From Sedimentibacter sp. zth1 (GTDB lineage: Bacteria > Bacillota > Clostridia > Tissierellales > Sedimentibacteraceae), in the NCBI RefSeq assembly GCF_017352195.1, contig NZ_CP071445.1, positions 744,001 to 808,000 on the forward strand: a stretch of DNA of 64,000 nt. The letters are read 5' to 3'. The translations under genes were made by a program, and so were the position numbers. Shown piece after piece: positions 1 to 9,856 of this stretch; the first letter of the stretch is position 1, and the number at the start of each line of letters is the position of its first letter. The notes below the pieces were generated by a model. That model was given only the letters and a program-made list of their open reading frames with translations, was not told the origin of the DNA and did not search any database.

Positions 1-125
1 AGATTTACTATAATTCTTTTTATAACCTGATTCTAATGCTGCCCTAATTGCTTCAATTACTACTTCAGGAGAAATTCCTTTTTCTTTTTCAAGTTCCCCC
101 AATGCTCTTAATATATCTTTGCTCA
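1..125 (-). CDS. nusA: Transcription termination/antitermination factor NusA, N-terminal part (cut by window edge)
   Basis: The first 41 codons read MSKDILRALGELEKEKG and continue with an EAIRAALESGYKK-like helix, the usual start of the NusA N-terminal domain that binds RNA polymerase. The start is ATG at 125, preceded by a GGAGG-type ribosome site. It follows rimP by 12 bases, the standard rimP-nusA order, so the two are almost certainly cotranscribed. The S1 and KH domains lie outside the window. Confidence 0.9.
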
Positions 126-137
126 TTTTAACCTCCA

Positions 138-602
138 TTAAAAAAATTCAACAGCTTTATTTATTTTAGAAATATTTTTAAGTTCAATTATTACTTTTTC
201 TTTTCCAACTTGTACTGTTACAGTTTCTTCAGCTTTTTCTAAAAGTGTTCCAATAATAAATTTAGTACCATTAACATTTTTGTAAAGTTTTATTTCAACT
301 TCATTATTTATGTTATCGATAAAATCCGATTCCTTTTTAAAAGGTCTATCAATACCTGGAGAAGATACTTCTAAATAATATTGTTCATCAATGAAATCCA
401 TTGTGTCTATTTTTTTATTAAAAGCGTTGCTTATCATCGAGCAATCATCTATATTAATACCGCCATCTTTATCTATATAAATTCTTAGATACATAAATGG
501 ACCTTCTTTTACATACTCTATATCAATTAGTTGATATTCAGTATCTTTAATTATTTCATTTATGATATCTGTAGCAGTTTGTATAATTAGTTTTTTGTTC
601 AT
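138..602 (-). CDS. rimP: Ribosome maturation factor RimP
   Basis: 154 residues, the normal family length. RimP helps mature the 30S subunit. The sequence has the typical central LEVSSPGIDRP motif (about residues 79-89) linking the N-terminal alpha/beta domain to the C-terminal SH3-like barrel. The start is ATG at 602 with an AAGGAGG site just upstream. It directly precedes nusA. A 10-bp hairpin lies about 40 bases ahead of its start, and polC is the next gene upstream. Confidence 0.95.
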   Translation of the reverse strand: MNKKLIIQTATDIINEIIKDTEYQLIDIEYVKEGPFMYLRIYIDKDGGINIDDCSMISNAFNKKIDTMDFIDEQYYLEVSSPGIDRPFKKESDFIDNINNEVEIKLYKNVNGTKFIIGTLLEKAEETVTVQVGKEKVIIELKNISKINKAVEFF

Positions 603-639
603 AATTTCCTCCTTTGACTTAATTTATTAGTATAATTAG

Positions 640-664
640 AAAGAGTGGGATTTACCCACTCTTT
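640..664 (-). promoter_or_regulatory. Leader hairpin upstream of rimP
   Basis: A perfect 10-bp stem (640-649 with 655-664) and 5-base loop lie between polC and rimP. On the minus strand the 3' arm is followed by CTAATTATA rather than a T run, so it is a poor intrinsic terminator. A similar hairpin ahead of rimP is something I recall from other Firmicutes, which would suit a leader or processing signal. The rest of the gap (666-842) is very AT-rich; I see TATAAT-like words but no convincing promoter pair. Confidence 0.5.
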
Positions 665-842
665 GACGTCATAACTTTCTTTTGTAGATTATATCATATA
701 ATAAACCAAAAATCAAATAAAATAATAAAAATTTCATATTTTTGAGTAAGTTATATACAATTTATATAAAAATATGACTTTTTATATAAATTATTTGTAT
801 ATATATATGATAACCTTATTTTAAAAGTGTATCCTTTAAATA

Positions 843-3800
843 TCAAAAATTAAAAATAGAAATTTGATTTGTTTTATCTAGATTTTGTAAACAACCATGT
901 TTATCAAGAACCTCAATAACTGTTTTAGTAACTCTTGCTCTTTTTACAATGTCTTCAACAGAAATGAATTCTCCTTTTTCTCTTTCATTTTTAATACTTA
1001 TAGCAGCATTTTCTCCTAATCCCTGTAATCCAACTAAAGGAGGTAAAATCCCACCTTGTACAACCTTGAATTTTTTATCATCTGATTTGTACAAATCAAC
1101 TTTTTCACATTTAAAGCCTCTTTTATACATTTCATTGGCAACTTCCAAAACTGTATACATATCTTTTTCTTTTGTAGTTTTCTCATTACCTTTATCTTCT
1201 ATCTCTTTCATTGCTTGCTTTATAGCATCCTCTCCGTTTGAAATTACTTCAGCATTAAAATCCTGTGCTTTCATTGTGAAATATGATGCATAAAATGCTT
1301 CTGGATAATGAACTTTAAAATATGCGATTTTAACAGACATCATAACATAAGCAACAGCATGAGCTTTAGGAAACATATACTTGATTTTTTGACATGAATC
1401 AATATACCATTGCGGTACATTTTGTTCATTCATAGCTTCAATATCTGAATCTCTAAGTCCCCTACCTTTTCTTACTCTTTCCATTATTACAAAGGAGAGC
1501 TTCTTTGCAACACCTTTATGAATTAGATATGTCATAATATCATCTCTTGTTGCAATAACTTCTTTTATTACACAGGTATTGTTTAGTATCAAATCCTGTG
1601 CATTTCCAACCCAAACGTCTGTACCATGTGACAATCCACTTATACGAAGCAAGTCAGAAAATGTTTTAGGTTGTGTTTCCAATACCATTTTTCTAACAAA
1701 TGCTGTACCAAACTCTGGTATTGCAAGCGTTCCAGTTTCACAATTTATATCATTTTTAGTAACATTAAGTGCTTTAGGGCTTGTAAATATTGACATCGTT
1801 TCAGCGTCATCTAGTGGAACATCCTTGTCATTAATTCCTGTAAAGTCCTCAAGCATCCTAATAATACTTGGCGTATCATGACCTAGCAAGTCAAGCTTCA
1901 ATATACGTCCAGAAATAGAATGATAATCAAAATGTGTTGTTATAGAACCAGATTTACTATTATTTGCAGGATATTGTATAGGAGTAAAATCGTGTATATC
2001 CTTATTACGAGGAACTACCATAACACCACCAGGATGCTGACCAGATGTTCTTTTTATACCTACACATCCTTGAATAATTCTGTTGATTTCAGCATTTCTT
2101 TTAGGTATATGCTTATCTTCAAAATAATTTTTAACAAACCCGTATGCTGTTTTATCAGCTATTGTGCCTATTGTACCTGCTCTAAAAACCTTACCAACAC
2201 CAAATAGCTCTTCTGTATATTTCATTGCAACACCTTGCTCTTCACCTGCAAAGTTCAAATCAATATCTGGTTCTTTATCTCCTTCAAATCCTAAGAAAAC
2301 TTCAAATGGTATATCATGACCATCTTTTCTAAGCTTTTTACCACACTTTGGACAATCCTTGTCTGGCATATCCACTCCAGAACCATAAGAACCATCCGTT
2401 ATAAACTCGGAATACGTACAATGGTCGCATATATAATGTGGTACAAGTGGATTAACCTCTGATATTCCACTCATTGTAGCTGCAAATGACGAACCAACGG
2501 AACCTCTTGAACCTACAATGTAACCGTCTTCATTTGATTTTTTAACTAGCTTTTCAGCAATGATATACATGATTGCATATCCATTGCTTATTATTGAATT
2601 CAACTCCCTATTAAGTCTGCTCTCAACTATCTCTGGTAACACATCCCCATAAATCCTATGTGCTCTTTCAAAACATATTGTTCTAAATTCATCATCAGCA
2701 CCATCGATGATTGGTGGAAATGTGCCATTTGGTATAGGTAAAATATTTTCAATACTATCTGCTATAACGTTAGTATTTGTTACAACCACTTCATAAGCTA
2801 AATCTTGACCGAGATATGAAAATCTTTCTAGCATTTCATCTGTAGTCATTAGATATAATGGTGCTTGATCTTCAGCATCTTCAAAGCCTTGTCCTGTCAT
2901 AAGTATTTTTCTATATAGCTCATCCTCTTTATTTAAAAAGTGGACATCACCAGTTGCTATTACAAGTTTGTTAAGTTTACGTGCTAAAGCGATAATTTTT
3001 CTATTTATATCTTTTAGCTCTTCGAAATCTTTAACCCTACCATTTCTAACTAAAAATGCATTGTTTTCAAGCGGCTGAATTTCTAAGAAATCATAGAATT
3101 CTGCTATATTTTCTATTTTTTCATCACTTTCACCCTCTAAAATAGCTTTATATAATTCACCTGCTTCACATGCAGTTCCAATTATAAGACCCTTTCTAAC
3201 TTTATTTAAATCAGATTTTAAAATTCTTGGTTTTTTATAGAAGTGGTTTATGTGTGAATCTGATACAAGTTCATATAATGATTTTAGTCCTTCATAGTTC
3301 TTAACTAAAATATTAATATGGTATGACATTTTTTTGTTCATATCTATGCTATCTTTTAGTGTGTCATCAAGTATTGAAAAACTTGTTATTTCTTTTTCTT
3401 CTAAAATCTTATATAGCTCTAGTAATAAAAATGCTGTAGCCTTAGCATCATCGACTGCTCTATGGTGATTTTCTAAAATAATATTAAATTTTTTAGTGAG
3501 AGTATTAAGTTTATAATTCCTAATACCTTTAACCAATGCTTTAGACAACTCTAATGTATCAATTACTGGCATATCATAAACTTCATTAAATCTACTTCTG
3601 AATTTTTCTTTAATAAATTTAACATCAAAATTGGCATTGTGTGCTACTAATATAGCATCGTTTCCCACAAACTCTTTAAATGAATTAAGTGCATCTTCGA
3701 TTGTTGGTTGACCCACAAGCATTTCATCTGTAATACTTGTTAATTCAATAATTTTATCTGGCAGTTTCATGTTTGTACTAATAAGAGTATTAAAATTATC

Positions 3801-5105
3801 TACTATTTGTCTATTTTTAATTCTTACTGCGCCTATTTCAATTATATGGTCTTTTCTAGCATTAAAACCAGTAGTTTCAATATCAAAAACTACTAACTCA
3901 CTATCAAGTGTTTTATCTTGGCATTTATATGAAATGGATATACCATCATTTACAAGGTAACCTTCCATTCCGTAAATAACTTTAAAATCATCACTAGCTG
4001 TGTCCATGGCATTAGGATATCCTTGTACAACACCATGGTCTGTAATTGCAAGAGCTTTATGTCCCCATGATTTTGCTAGCTTAGCATAGTCAGCAAATGG
4101 ACTAATTCCATCCATAGAACTCATACAAGTATGCAAATGAAGTTCTACTCTTTTTACTTCCGCATTGTCAATTCTTTTAGCAACTTTAAACTCAGATTCT
4201 TTAATCGCTCTTGACATGACAACCAATTCTTTACTAAAGGAATCAAATTCAGCATTACCTATTACTTCAACTGCTTTGTAATTTGCCATTTCATCAATTT
4301 GTTCAGGTGTCATATTTTTTCTACAAAAATACTTCACATTTATTGTATCTAAAAAGTCAGTAACTGAGAATATAAACAACGTACTTCCACTTTTCAATTC
4401 TCTTCTATCACATGCTATAACTTTACCTTTAATATGAACTTCTCCAGAATTATCATTTATCTCAGAAATTTCACTTAATTCTAGAGTGCCAAATTTTTTT
4501 TCATCTCTAACATTTTGTTTAACTCTATTGAACGGTTTCTGAGTAAATGTCTGTGCTTTAGGTTGGTCAGCTGATTTTTTAGAAATATTTCCGTCTGAAA
4601 GAGATTTCATAATTTCATCATTAATTATTTCAGCATTATTATTTACAACTATGTTCTTATCTAACATAATACTTATATTTAACTCAGTATTGTAAAGCTT
4701 CAAGAAATACTCTTTTATTTTTCTGTCTATTGAATGTTCTTTTAATTTAGCAAATGCCAGTTCATTAGAAATTTTAATAATTATACTTCCATTTTCCAAT
4801 GATATATTTGAGGATTTATAACACATTAGTGATACTTTCCTAATTAAATATTGTACGTTTATTAATATCGTATCATAAAAATTTTTATCATTTTCTATAT
4901 CAATATTATAACTAATACAAAATTCAACATTTACCATATTAGAATAACGTTCTTTTATTTCATCAATAGCTTTGTCTATCTCAACTAAACTTATTGCATT
5001 ATTTGATACAAATACAAATCTTATCAGCTTGTCCTCTTTGACAACTTCTATTTTATTTAAATTCGCATTAGAAATTCCTTTATATTTACTAAAATCAACT
5101 AACAT
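843..5105 (-). CDS. polC: DNA polymerase III alpha subunit, Gram-positive type PolC
   Basis: Replicative polymerase with built-in 3'-5' proofreading. About 1420 residues, normal for PolC. Visible in order: N-terminal domain; OB-like region (about 210-310); PHP domain starting with ELHLHTCMSSMDG (about 318); DEDDh exonuclease inserted in PHP with VVFDIETTGF (about 403) and HNANFD; zinc-site cysteines CDHC and CPKCGKK (about 890-925); polymerase core with EPDIDLNFAGEEQ (about 948). The open frame reaches back to a TTG at 5126, but GGAG stands directly before the ATG at 5105, so MLVDFSKYKG is chosen as the N-terminus. It lies between ispG and rimP, a common Clostridia arrangement. Confidence 0.97.
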   Translation of the reverse strand: MLVDFSKYKGISNANLNKIEVVKEDKLIRFVFVSNNAISLVEIDKAIDEIKERYSNMVNVEFCISYNIDIENDKNFYDTILINVQYLIRKVSLMCYKSSNISLENGSIIIKISNELAFAKLKEHSIDRKIKEYFLKLYNTELNISIMLDKNIVVNNNAEIINDEIMKSLSDGNISKKSADQPKAQTFTQKPFNRVKQNVRDEKKFGTLELSEISEINDNSGEVHIKGKVIACDRRELKSGSTLFIFSVTDFLDTINVKYFCRKNMTPEQIDEMANYKAVEVIGNAEFDSFSKELVVMSRAIKESEFKVAKRIDNAEVKRVELHLHTCMSSMDGISPFADYAKLAKSWGHKALAITDHGVVQGYPNAMDTASDDFKVIYGMEGYLVNDGISISYKCQDKTLDSELVVFDIETTGFNARKDHIIEIGAVRIKNRQIVDNFNTLISTNMKLPDKIIELTSITDEMLVGQPTIEDALNSFKEFVGNDAILVAHNANFDVKFIKEKFRSRFNEVYDMPVIDTLELSKALVKGIRNYKLNTLTKKFNIILENHHRAVDDAKATAFLLLELYKILEEKEITSFSILDDTLKDSIDMNKKMSYHINILVKNYEGLKSLYELVSDSHINHFYKKPRILKSDLNKVRKGLIIGTACEAGELYKAILEGESDEKIENIAEFYDFLEIQPLENNAFLVRNGRVKDFEELKDINRKIIALARKLNKLVIATGDVHFLNKEDELYRKILMTGQGFEDAEDQAPLYLMTTDEMLERFSYLGQDLAYEVVVTNTNVIADSIENILPIPNGTFPPIIDGADDEFRTICFERAHRIYGDVLPEIVESRLNRELNSIISNGYAIMYIIAEKLVKKSNEDGYIVGSRGSVGSSFAATMSGISEVNPLVPHYICDHCTYSEFITDGSYGSGVDMPDKDCPKCGKKLRKDGHDIPFEVFLGFEGDKEPDIDLNFAGEEQGVAMKYTEELFGVGKVFRAGTIGTIADKTAYGFVKNYFEDKHIPKRNAEINRIIQGCVGIKRTSGQHPGGVMVVPRNKDIHDFTPIQYPANNSKSGSITTHFDYHSISGRILKLDLLGHDTPSIIRMLEDFTGINDKDVPLDDAETMSIFTSPKALNVTKNDINCETGTLAIPEFGTAFVRKMVLETQPKTFSDLLRISGLSHGTDVWVGNAQDLILNNTCVIKEVIATRDDIMTYLIHKGVAKKLSFVIMERVRKGRGLRDSDIEAMNEQNVPQWYIDSCQKIKYMFPKAHAVAYVMMSVKIAYFKVHYPEAFYASYFTMKAQDFNAEVISNGEDAIKQAMKEIEDKGNEKTTKEKDMYTVLEVANEMYKRGFKCEKVDLYKSDDKKFKVVQGGILPPLVGLQGLGENAAISIKNEREKGEFISVEDIVKRARVTKTVIEVLDKHGCLQNLDKTNQISIFNF

Positions 5106-5151
5106 TTTTATCTCCAATATTTTCAACTTTATCTCTATCTAATCTATTATA

Positions 5152-5180
5152 ATATAAAAAAGCTGTATAATACAGCTTTT
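5152..5180 (-). terminator. Intrinsic terminator after ispG
   Basis: A 10-bp stem (5158-5167 with 5171-5180) with a 3-base loop, followed on the minus strand by TTTTTTATATT. It sits 3 bases past the ispG stop, so polC probably needs its own promoter or read-through. A TATAAT word lies at 5146-5151, but the -35 candidate overlaps the hairpin and is weak. Confidence 0.8.
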
Positions 5181-5183
5181 ATT

Positions 5184-6227
5184 TTAATTAATTTTTTCTA
5201 TTTCTTCTAATAATACTTTAATTATTTCTTCTTCATTAACTTTTCTAATAATTTCGCCCTTTTTGAATAGTAACGCTTCTCCATTGCCAGATGCAAAACC
5301 TATGTCTGCTTCTCTTGCTTCGCCCGGGCCATTAACTGCGCATCCCATTATGGCTATTTTTATGTCTTTTTTGATTGGTGCAACAGCTTTTTTTACATCT
5401 TTTACAATATTTATTAAGTCTACTTTTGTTCTTCCACATGTTGGGCAAGAAATAACGTCTATCCCATATGGTCGCAAACCTAAATACTGCAATATCTTTC
5501 TTCCTATTATTACTTCTCTTACAGGGTCCTCAGTTAGTGAAACTCTAATTGTGTCACCTATACCCAATAGGATAAGTGAACCTAGTCCCATTGAAGTTTT
5601 AATAATTCCATCTTCATCTGAACCAGATTCGGTAATACCTAAATGTATTGGATAATCAGTGCGTTTTTTAAGCTCAATATTTGCATCATATGTCAATTTT
5701 ACATTAGTTGCTTTTATTGATATTACGATATTATCATAATTATATTTTTCTACGAGTTTTACCTGTTCTAATGCACTTTCAACTAAAGAAAATTGATTTA
5801 CACCGTTGTATTTGTCTAAAAACTCTTTTTTTACAGAGCCAGAATTTACTCCAACTCTAATTGGTATATTTTTATCTTTACATGCTTCTATAACTTTTTT
5901 TACATTATCTTCTGAACCAATATAACATGGATTGATTCTTATTGCATCAATACCATTTTCTACAGCATACAATGCCATTTTATAATCGAATTGAATATCT
6001 GCAATAATTGGCATATTGGTGTATTTTTTTAATGTCTTTATAGCCTTAGCATCTTCTTCTGAGTCAATAGAAGCTCTTATAATATCGCAACCATTTGCTT
6101 CAAGCAGTTTAACTTGATCAATTGCTTGATTTATATTATTGCTTAAATTAAAATTCAACATCGATTGTACAGTTATTTTATTGTTTCCACCTATTTTTAG
6201 ATTTCCACAGTTTATTACTTTAGTCAT
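5184..6227 (-). CDS. ispG: 4-hydroxy-3-methylbut-2-enyl-diphosphate synthase (flavodoxin), IspG
   Basis: Iron-sulfur enzyme of the MEP isoprenoid pathway; converts MEcPP to HMBPP. 347 residues, the short bacterial form. The cluster ligands are visible: SCPTCGR (about residue 259) and GCAVNGPGE (about 296). An N-terminal TIM barrel precedes them. It sits downstream of rseP with a 28-base gap and ends at a strong terminator. dxr, an earlier enzyme of the same pathway, is missing from its usual place two genes upstream. Confidence 0.95.
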   Translation of the reverse strand: MTKVINCGNLKIGGNNKITVQSMLNFNLSNNINQAIDQVKLLEANGCDIIRASIDSEEDAKAIKTLKKYTNMPIIADIQFDYKMALYAVENGIDAIRINPCYIGSEDNVKKVIEACKDKNIPIRVGVNSGSVKKEFLDKYNGVNQFSLVESALEQVKLVEKYNYDNIVISIKATNVKLTYDANIELKKRTDYPIHLGITESGSDEDGIIKTSMGLGSLILLGIGDTIRVSLTEDPVREVIIGRKILQYLGLRPYGIDVISCPTCGRTKVDLINIVKDVKKAVAPIKKDIKIAIMGCAVNGPGEAREADIGFASGNGEALLFKKGEIIRKVNEEEIIKVLLEEIEKIN

Positions 6228-6255
6228 AATATTATCTCCTATTTTATAGCTATTA

Positions 6256-7503
6256 CTAAAATAATCTTACTACATCCTTGTAAGTTACAAATATCATAAG
6301 TGTTATCAATAGTACAAAGCCTACAAAATGTACAAAACCTTCTTTTTCTATAGGAATTTTCTTTCCTCTTATCTTTTCAATTATCAAAAACACCAATTTG
6401 CTACCATCAAGTGCGGGAATTGGTAATAAATTAAAAAAACCTAAATTAATACTTAGTAAAGCAACCAAATTAAGCAATGGATAAATACCTAGTTTTGAAG
6501 TTTCACCTATCATACTAACTATTTGAATAGGTCCACCAACTGAACCCTCTTTTACGTGTCCTCCAAATAAATTTCCAATAAATTCAAACATTAATCTTAT
6601 ATAATATCCTGTCTTGTAAAATGATGAAGCTACCGTTGTTATAAACGATTTCTCAACATGTGTATTAAATCCAAGCTGCGCTACTTTTTTAGGTACAACT
6701 TCAAATTTTAACTCCTGTCCATCCCTTTTTACAGTAATATTCAATTTATCTTCATTTAAAGCGTTAATCGCTAATCTTATATCTTCAAAGTTAGATATGT
6801 CTATATTGTTAATTTTTATTATTTCGTCATTTGTTCTAATTCCAGCTTTATATGCAGGTGATTGTTTGTCTTTTGTCTCAACGATTGATGTTTCAAATTG
6901 TTCGCTTTTAGAATAGATACCAATTATATTTCTTGTATATTGGTTTACTCTAAAATCTAAAGTTTCTTTATCTCTTTCAACTTTAATATCCAATGGTGTT
7001 TCAAGGTTTTCAGATGTTTTTTCCAATAAATCATATATGATTTCATCCCATATATAAACCTTATCGCCATTTATTGATACAATTTTATCATTAGGTCTAA
7101 TCCCAGCTTTATAAATCTCTGAATTTTCATCCATTTGATTTACTGTGTTTCCTAATACTCCGAAACCGAAAGATATGATTATAAATATAATTATGGCAAG
7201 AACAAAATTCATTATTGGACCAGCTGCAATAACTTTAAATCTTTGCCATACAGTTTTACAATTATAACTTGTACTTGACTGAACATCTTCTTCTTCACCT
7301 TCCATCCTAACAAAACCTCCAATTGGAAGTAATCGTATAGAATAAACGGTTTCGTTTTTAATTTTTTTATATATTATGGGTCCCATACCAATTGCAAATT
7401 CTTCAATTTTTATCCCTACGCTTTGTGCTACCTTATAGTGACCAAATTCGTGAATAAGTATAACTAGTGAAAATACAAATATTGTTGCAATAAAAGTTAC
7501 CAA
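6256..7503 (-). CDS. rseP: Site-2 zinc metalloprotease RseP/RasP
   Basis: Intramembrane protease that cuts membrane-bound anti-sigma factors and signal peptides. 415 residues. The N-terminal HEFGH zinc motif (about residue 18) and the C-terminal LDGSKL motif mark the active site. Two PDZ-like segments (GIRPNDKIVSINGD and GIRTNDEIIKINN) lie in the middle and a hydrophobic segment ends the protein. The start is TTG at 7503, placed 7 bases after GGAGG; there is no ATG nearby. It is separated from cdsA by only 13 bases, so dxr is not between them. Confidence 0.94.
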   Translation of the reverse strand: MVTFIATIFVFSLVILIHEFGHYKVAQSVGIKIEEFAIGMGPIIYKKIKNETVYSIRLLPIGGFVRMEGEEEDVQSSTSYNCKTVWQRFKVIAAGPIMNFVLAIIIFIIISFGFGVLGNTVNQMDENSEIYKAGIRPNDKIVSINGDKVYIWDEIIYDLLEKTSENLETPLDIKVERDKETLDFRVNQYTRNIIGIYSKSEQFETSIVETKDKQSPAYKAGIRTNDEIIKINNIDISNFEDIRLAINALNEDKLNITVKRDGQELKFEVVPKKVAQLGFNTHVEKSFITTVASSFYKTGYYIRLMFEFIGNLFGGHVKEGSVGGPIQIVSMIGETSKLGIYPLLNLVALLSINLGFFNLLPIPALDGSKLVFLIIEKIRGKKIPIEKEGFVHFVGFVLLITLMIFVTYKDVVRLF

Positions 7504-7516
7504 ATTATATCCTCCA

Positions 7517-8287
7517 TTAAATAAAATATGTTACAAAATAATAAACTACTGGTGCAACAAACAACACACTATCAAATCTGTCTAATATTCCACCATGACC
7601 TGGCAAGAAATTACCAAAATCTTTTACTGAGTGCTCACGTTTAATTTTAGATGCAAGTAAATCTCCAAACATAGAAAGTATTGAAGCGAATACATTAAAT
7701 ATTATAATAGGCAATAAGTTTTTTATTCCTAAAATTTCAAAAAATATTATACAAAGTATAGTAGAACCTATTATACCACCTATTGCACCTTCTATAGTTT
7801 TTTTAGGACTTATATTAGGGCACAATTTATGTTTGCCAATAAACACTCCTGTAAAATAAGCAAATGTATCTGTTCCAAAAGAAATCAAATATACAAGCCA
7901 AACGTATGGTGTATTGTTCAATTTAATCATATAATACATAAACATTACTACGTATAAACCAACGAATAATGTATTAGCCAATCTAGTTAATGTAATATCT
8001 TTATTAGTAACATAAAAAATAAAGTTTGCTAAAACGTATATCAAAATAATAAAATTAAATGAACTAAATTCTACAAAGTAACCAACCAAATACAATGTTA
8101 AAATAAGTAAATAGTTTATTGAAGCTTCATATGGAAATTTTTCATTATTTCTAAACAATTTTGATAATTCATGAACACCAATTGCTGCTATCAATAAATA
8201 AACAGCATCAAATAATAATCCACCAATATATGTTACTAATGCAATTATTAAACCCCCTACAATACCTGTGATTATTCTTTTTTTCAT
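7517..8287 (-). CDS. cdsA: Phosphatidate cytidylyltransferase CdsA
   Basis: Makes CDP-diacylglycerol from phosphatidic acid and CTP for phospholipid synthesis. About 256 residues with many membrane segments. The C-terminal signature is clear: KDFGNFLPGHGGILDRFDS. The open frame extends to a TTG at 8311 inside uppS, but AGGTGG stands 6-7 bases before the ATG at 8287 (MKKRIITG), which is chosen. It follows uppS by 10 bases, the usual uppS-cdsA pair. Confidence 0.95.
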   Translation of the reverse strand: MKKRIITGIVGGLIIALVTYIGGLLFDAVYLLIAAIGVHELSKLFRNNEKFPYEASINYLLILTLYLVGYFVEFSSFNFIILIYVLANFIFYVTNKDITLTRLANTLFVGLYVVMFMYYMIKLNNTPYVWLVYLISFGTDTFAYFTGVFIGKHKLCPNISPKKTIEGAIGGIIGSTILCIIFFEILGIKNLLPIIIFNVFASILSMFGDLLASKIKREHSVKDFGNFLPGHGGILDRFDSVLFVAPVVYYFVTYFI

Positions 8288-8297
8288 AATACACCAC

Positions 8298-9023
8298 CTA
8301 TTTTTTACCAAATCTTCTACTTCTTTTTTGATATTCTAATATTGATTCATAGTATTCATTTTCTTTGAAATCAGGCCAAAATATATCTGTAAAATAAAAT
8401 TCTGTATAAGCTAATTGATATAATAAAAAGTTGCTAAGTCTAATTTCTCCACTTGTTCTAATTAAAAAATCGGGATCATCAAAATCTTTTGTATACAAGT
8501 AATCTTTGAATTTTTTTTCATTTAAATCATCTATATTAATTTTATTATTTTCAACGTCATTTATAACCTTTTTTACTGCTTTAATTATTTCATCTCTTGA
8601 ACCATAACTCAATGCAATGTTAAGGTTGAATCTATTATTATATTTAGTCTTTTCTAAAGCCTTTTGTACTTCTATTTTAATATCGAAAGGAAGGTCTTCA
8701 ATGTTTCCTATCAAACTAATTTTGATATTATTTTTATGGATTCTATCTAATTCTTTTTTTAAAAATTCCAATAGTAGATTCATTAGACAATCTACTTCTA
8801 CTTTATCTCTACCCCAATTTTCAGTTGAAAAGGCATATACCGTTAAAGCTTTTACTCCTATATTAATGGAAGATTCAACAATTTCCATTATTCTTTTAAC
8901 GCCTTCTCTATGTCCCATAGCCGTTGGTAATTTTCTTGTCTTAGCCCATCTTCTATTGCCATCCATTATTATAGCAACATGTTGTGGAACAATACCTTCC
9001 AATATTTCATCTTTTAAATTCAT
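8298..9023 (-). CDS. uppS: Undecaprenyl diphosphate synthase (cis-prenyltransferase)
   Basis: Makes the C55 lipid carrier for peptidoglycan and wall polymers by adding isopentenyl units to farnesyl diphosphate. 241 residues. HVAIIMDGNRRWAK (about 16-29) carries the catalytic Asp of the family, and the C-terminus has the IRTSGEIRLSNFLLYQ signature. The ATG at 9023 follows an AGAGGTAGCT site. It leads the uppS-cdsA-rseP-ispG group; a terminator lies just upstream, so a promoter should be in the short gap before it. Confidence 0.96.
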   Translation of the reverse strand: MNLKDEILEGIVPQHVAIIMDGNRRWAKTRKLPTAMGHREGVKRIMEIVESSINIGVKALTVYAFSTENWGRDKVEVDCLMNLLLEFLKKELDRIHKNNIKISLIGNIEDLPFDIKIEVQKALEKTKYNNRFNLNIALSYGSRDEIIKAVKKVINDVENNKINIDDLNEKKFKDYLYTKDFDDPDFLIRTSGEIRLSNFLLYQLAYTEFYFTDIFWPDFKENEYYESILEYQKRSRRFGKK

Positions 9024-9056
9024 AGCTACCTCTTGTACTAATTGTATTTAAATATC

Positions 9057-9105
9057 AAAAAAAATGCACTAATACAGACTTAATCAATAATTAAGCCTGT
9101 ATTAG
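9057..9105 (-). terminator. Intrinsic terminator after the frr group
   Basis: A 16-bp stem (9069-9084 with 9090-9105, one G-T pair) with a 5-base loop is followed on the minus strand by TGCA and eight T. It ends the rpsB-tsf-pyrH-frr-small ORF transcription unit just before uppS. Confidence 0.85.
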
Positions 9106-9110
9106 ATGAT

Positions 9111-9296
9111 TTAGTAATATGTCACATATAATGTTATATAGTCACTGCTTTCTAGGTTTTTAATAACGTAAGGATTGCTTAGATTATTAAATTTTGAATT
9201 AGTACCTTTTAACTTAACTATTTTAATGATTTTATTACTTTTTTCTTGAAGAAATTTTAAAGTTTCGCTTAAAGGAGAACCTGTTAAGTTATCCAT
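9111..9296 (-). CDS. Small protein with PASTA-like pattern, downstream of frr
   Basis: 61 residues, start ATG at 9296, one base after the frr stop, with GAGG inside the frr end as ribosome site. This tight coupling and the terminator just after it argue for a real gene. The sequence (MDNLTGSPLSETLKFLQEK, then a beta-rich tail ending ITLYVTYY) resembles one short PASTA-like unit. I recall similar small unnamed proteins in Clostridia, but no function is known to me. No membrane segment or signal peptide is visible. Confidence 0.65.
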   Translation of the reverse strand: MDNLTGSPLSETLKFLQEKSNKIIKIVKLKGTNSKFNNLSNPYVIKNLESSDYITLYVTYY

Positions 9297-9297
9297 T

Positions 9298-9855
9298 CTA
9301 TACCTCTAATATCTCTTTTTCTTTAGATTTGTAAATTTCGTCAATAAATTTAGTATATTTGTCTGTAAGCTTTTGAGCATCCTCTTCAGCTTTTTTTAAG
9401 TCATCTTTTGTTAATTCACTTCTTTTTTCTAATTTTTTGAAAACATCTATTACATCTCTTCTGATATTTCTTAATGCAATTTTTCCGTTTTCTGTTTCTT
9501 TTTTTACTAATTTAAGCAGGTCTTTTCTTCTTTCTTCTGTTAATTGAGGAATCATTAATCTAATAATCTTTCCATCGTTTGAAGGGTTGATTCCCAAATC
9601 TGAACTCATGATTGCTTTTTCAATTTCTTTTATACTTGATGCATCCCATGGTTGGATGATTAAGCATCTTGGTTCTGGAACAGAAATATTTGCAATTTGA
9701 TTAAGCGGAGTCATAGAACCATAATAACTAACTTGTATTCTGTCTACAAGTTTTGGACTGGCTTTTCCAGCTCTGATTGTTCCAAGCTCTTCCTTTAAAT
9801 GATCAACTGATTTTTTCATTTGTTCTTCACGATTAATTAATTCTTGTTTATACAT
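9298..9855 (-). CDS. frr: Ribosome recycling factor
   Basis: Splits post-termination ribosomes together with EF-G. 185 residues, exactly the family length. Typical features are the GTIRAGKASPKLVDRI segment, QPWDASSIKEIEKAI and the long charged helices of the three-helix bundle. The ATG at 9855 follows AGGAGGTATAAA. One base separates it from pyrH, so the pair is translated together. Confidence 0.97.
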   Translation of the reverse strand: MYKQELINREEQMKKSVDHLKEELGTIRAGKASPKLVDRIQVSYYGSMTPLNQIANISVPEPRCLIIQPWDASSIKEIEKAIMSSDLGINPSNDGKIIRLMIPQLTEERRKDLLKLVKKETENGKIALRNIRRDVIDVFKKLEKRSELTKDDLKKAEEDAQKLTDKYTKFIDEIYKSKEKEILEV

Positions 9856-9856
9856 T

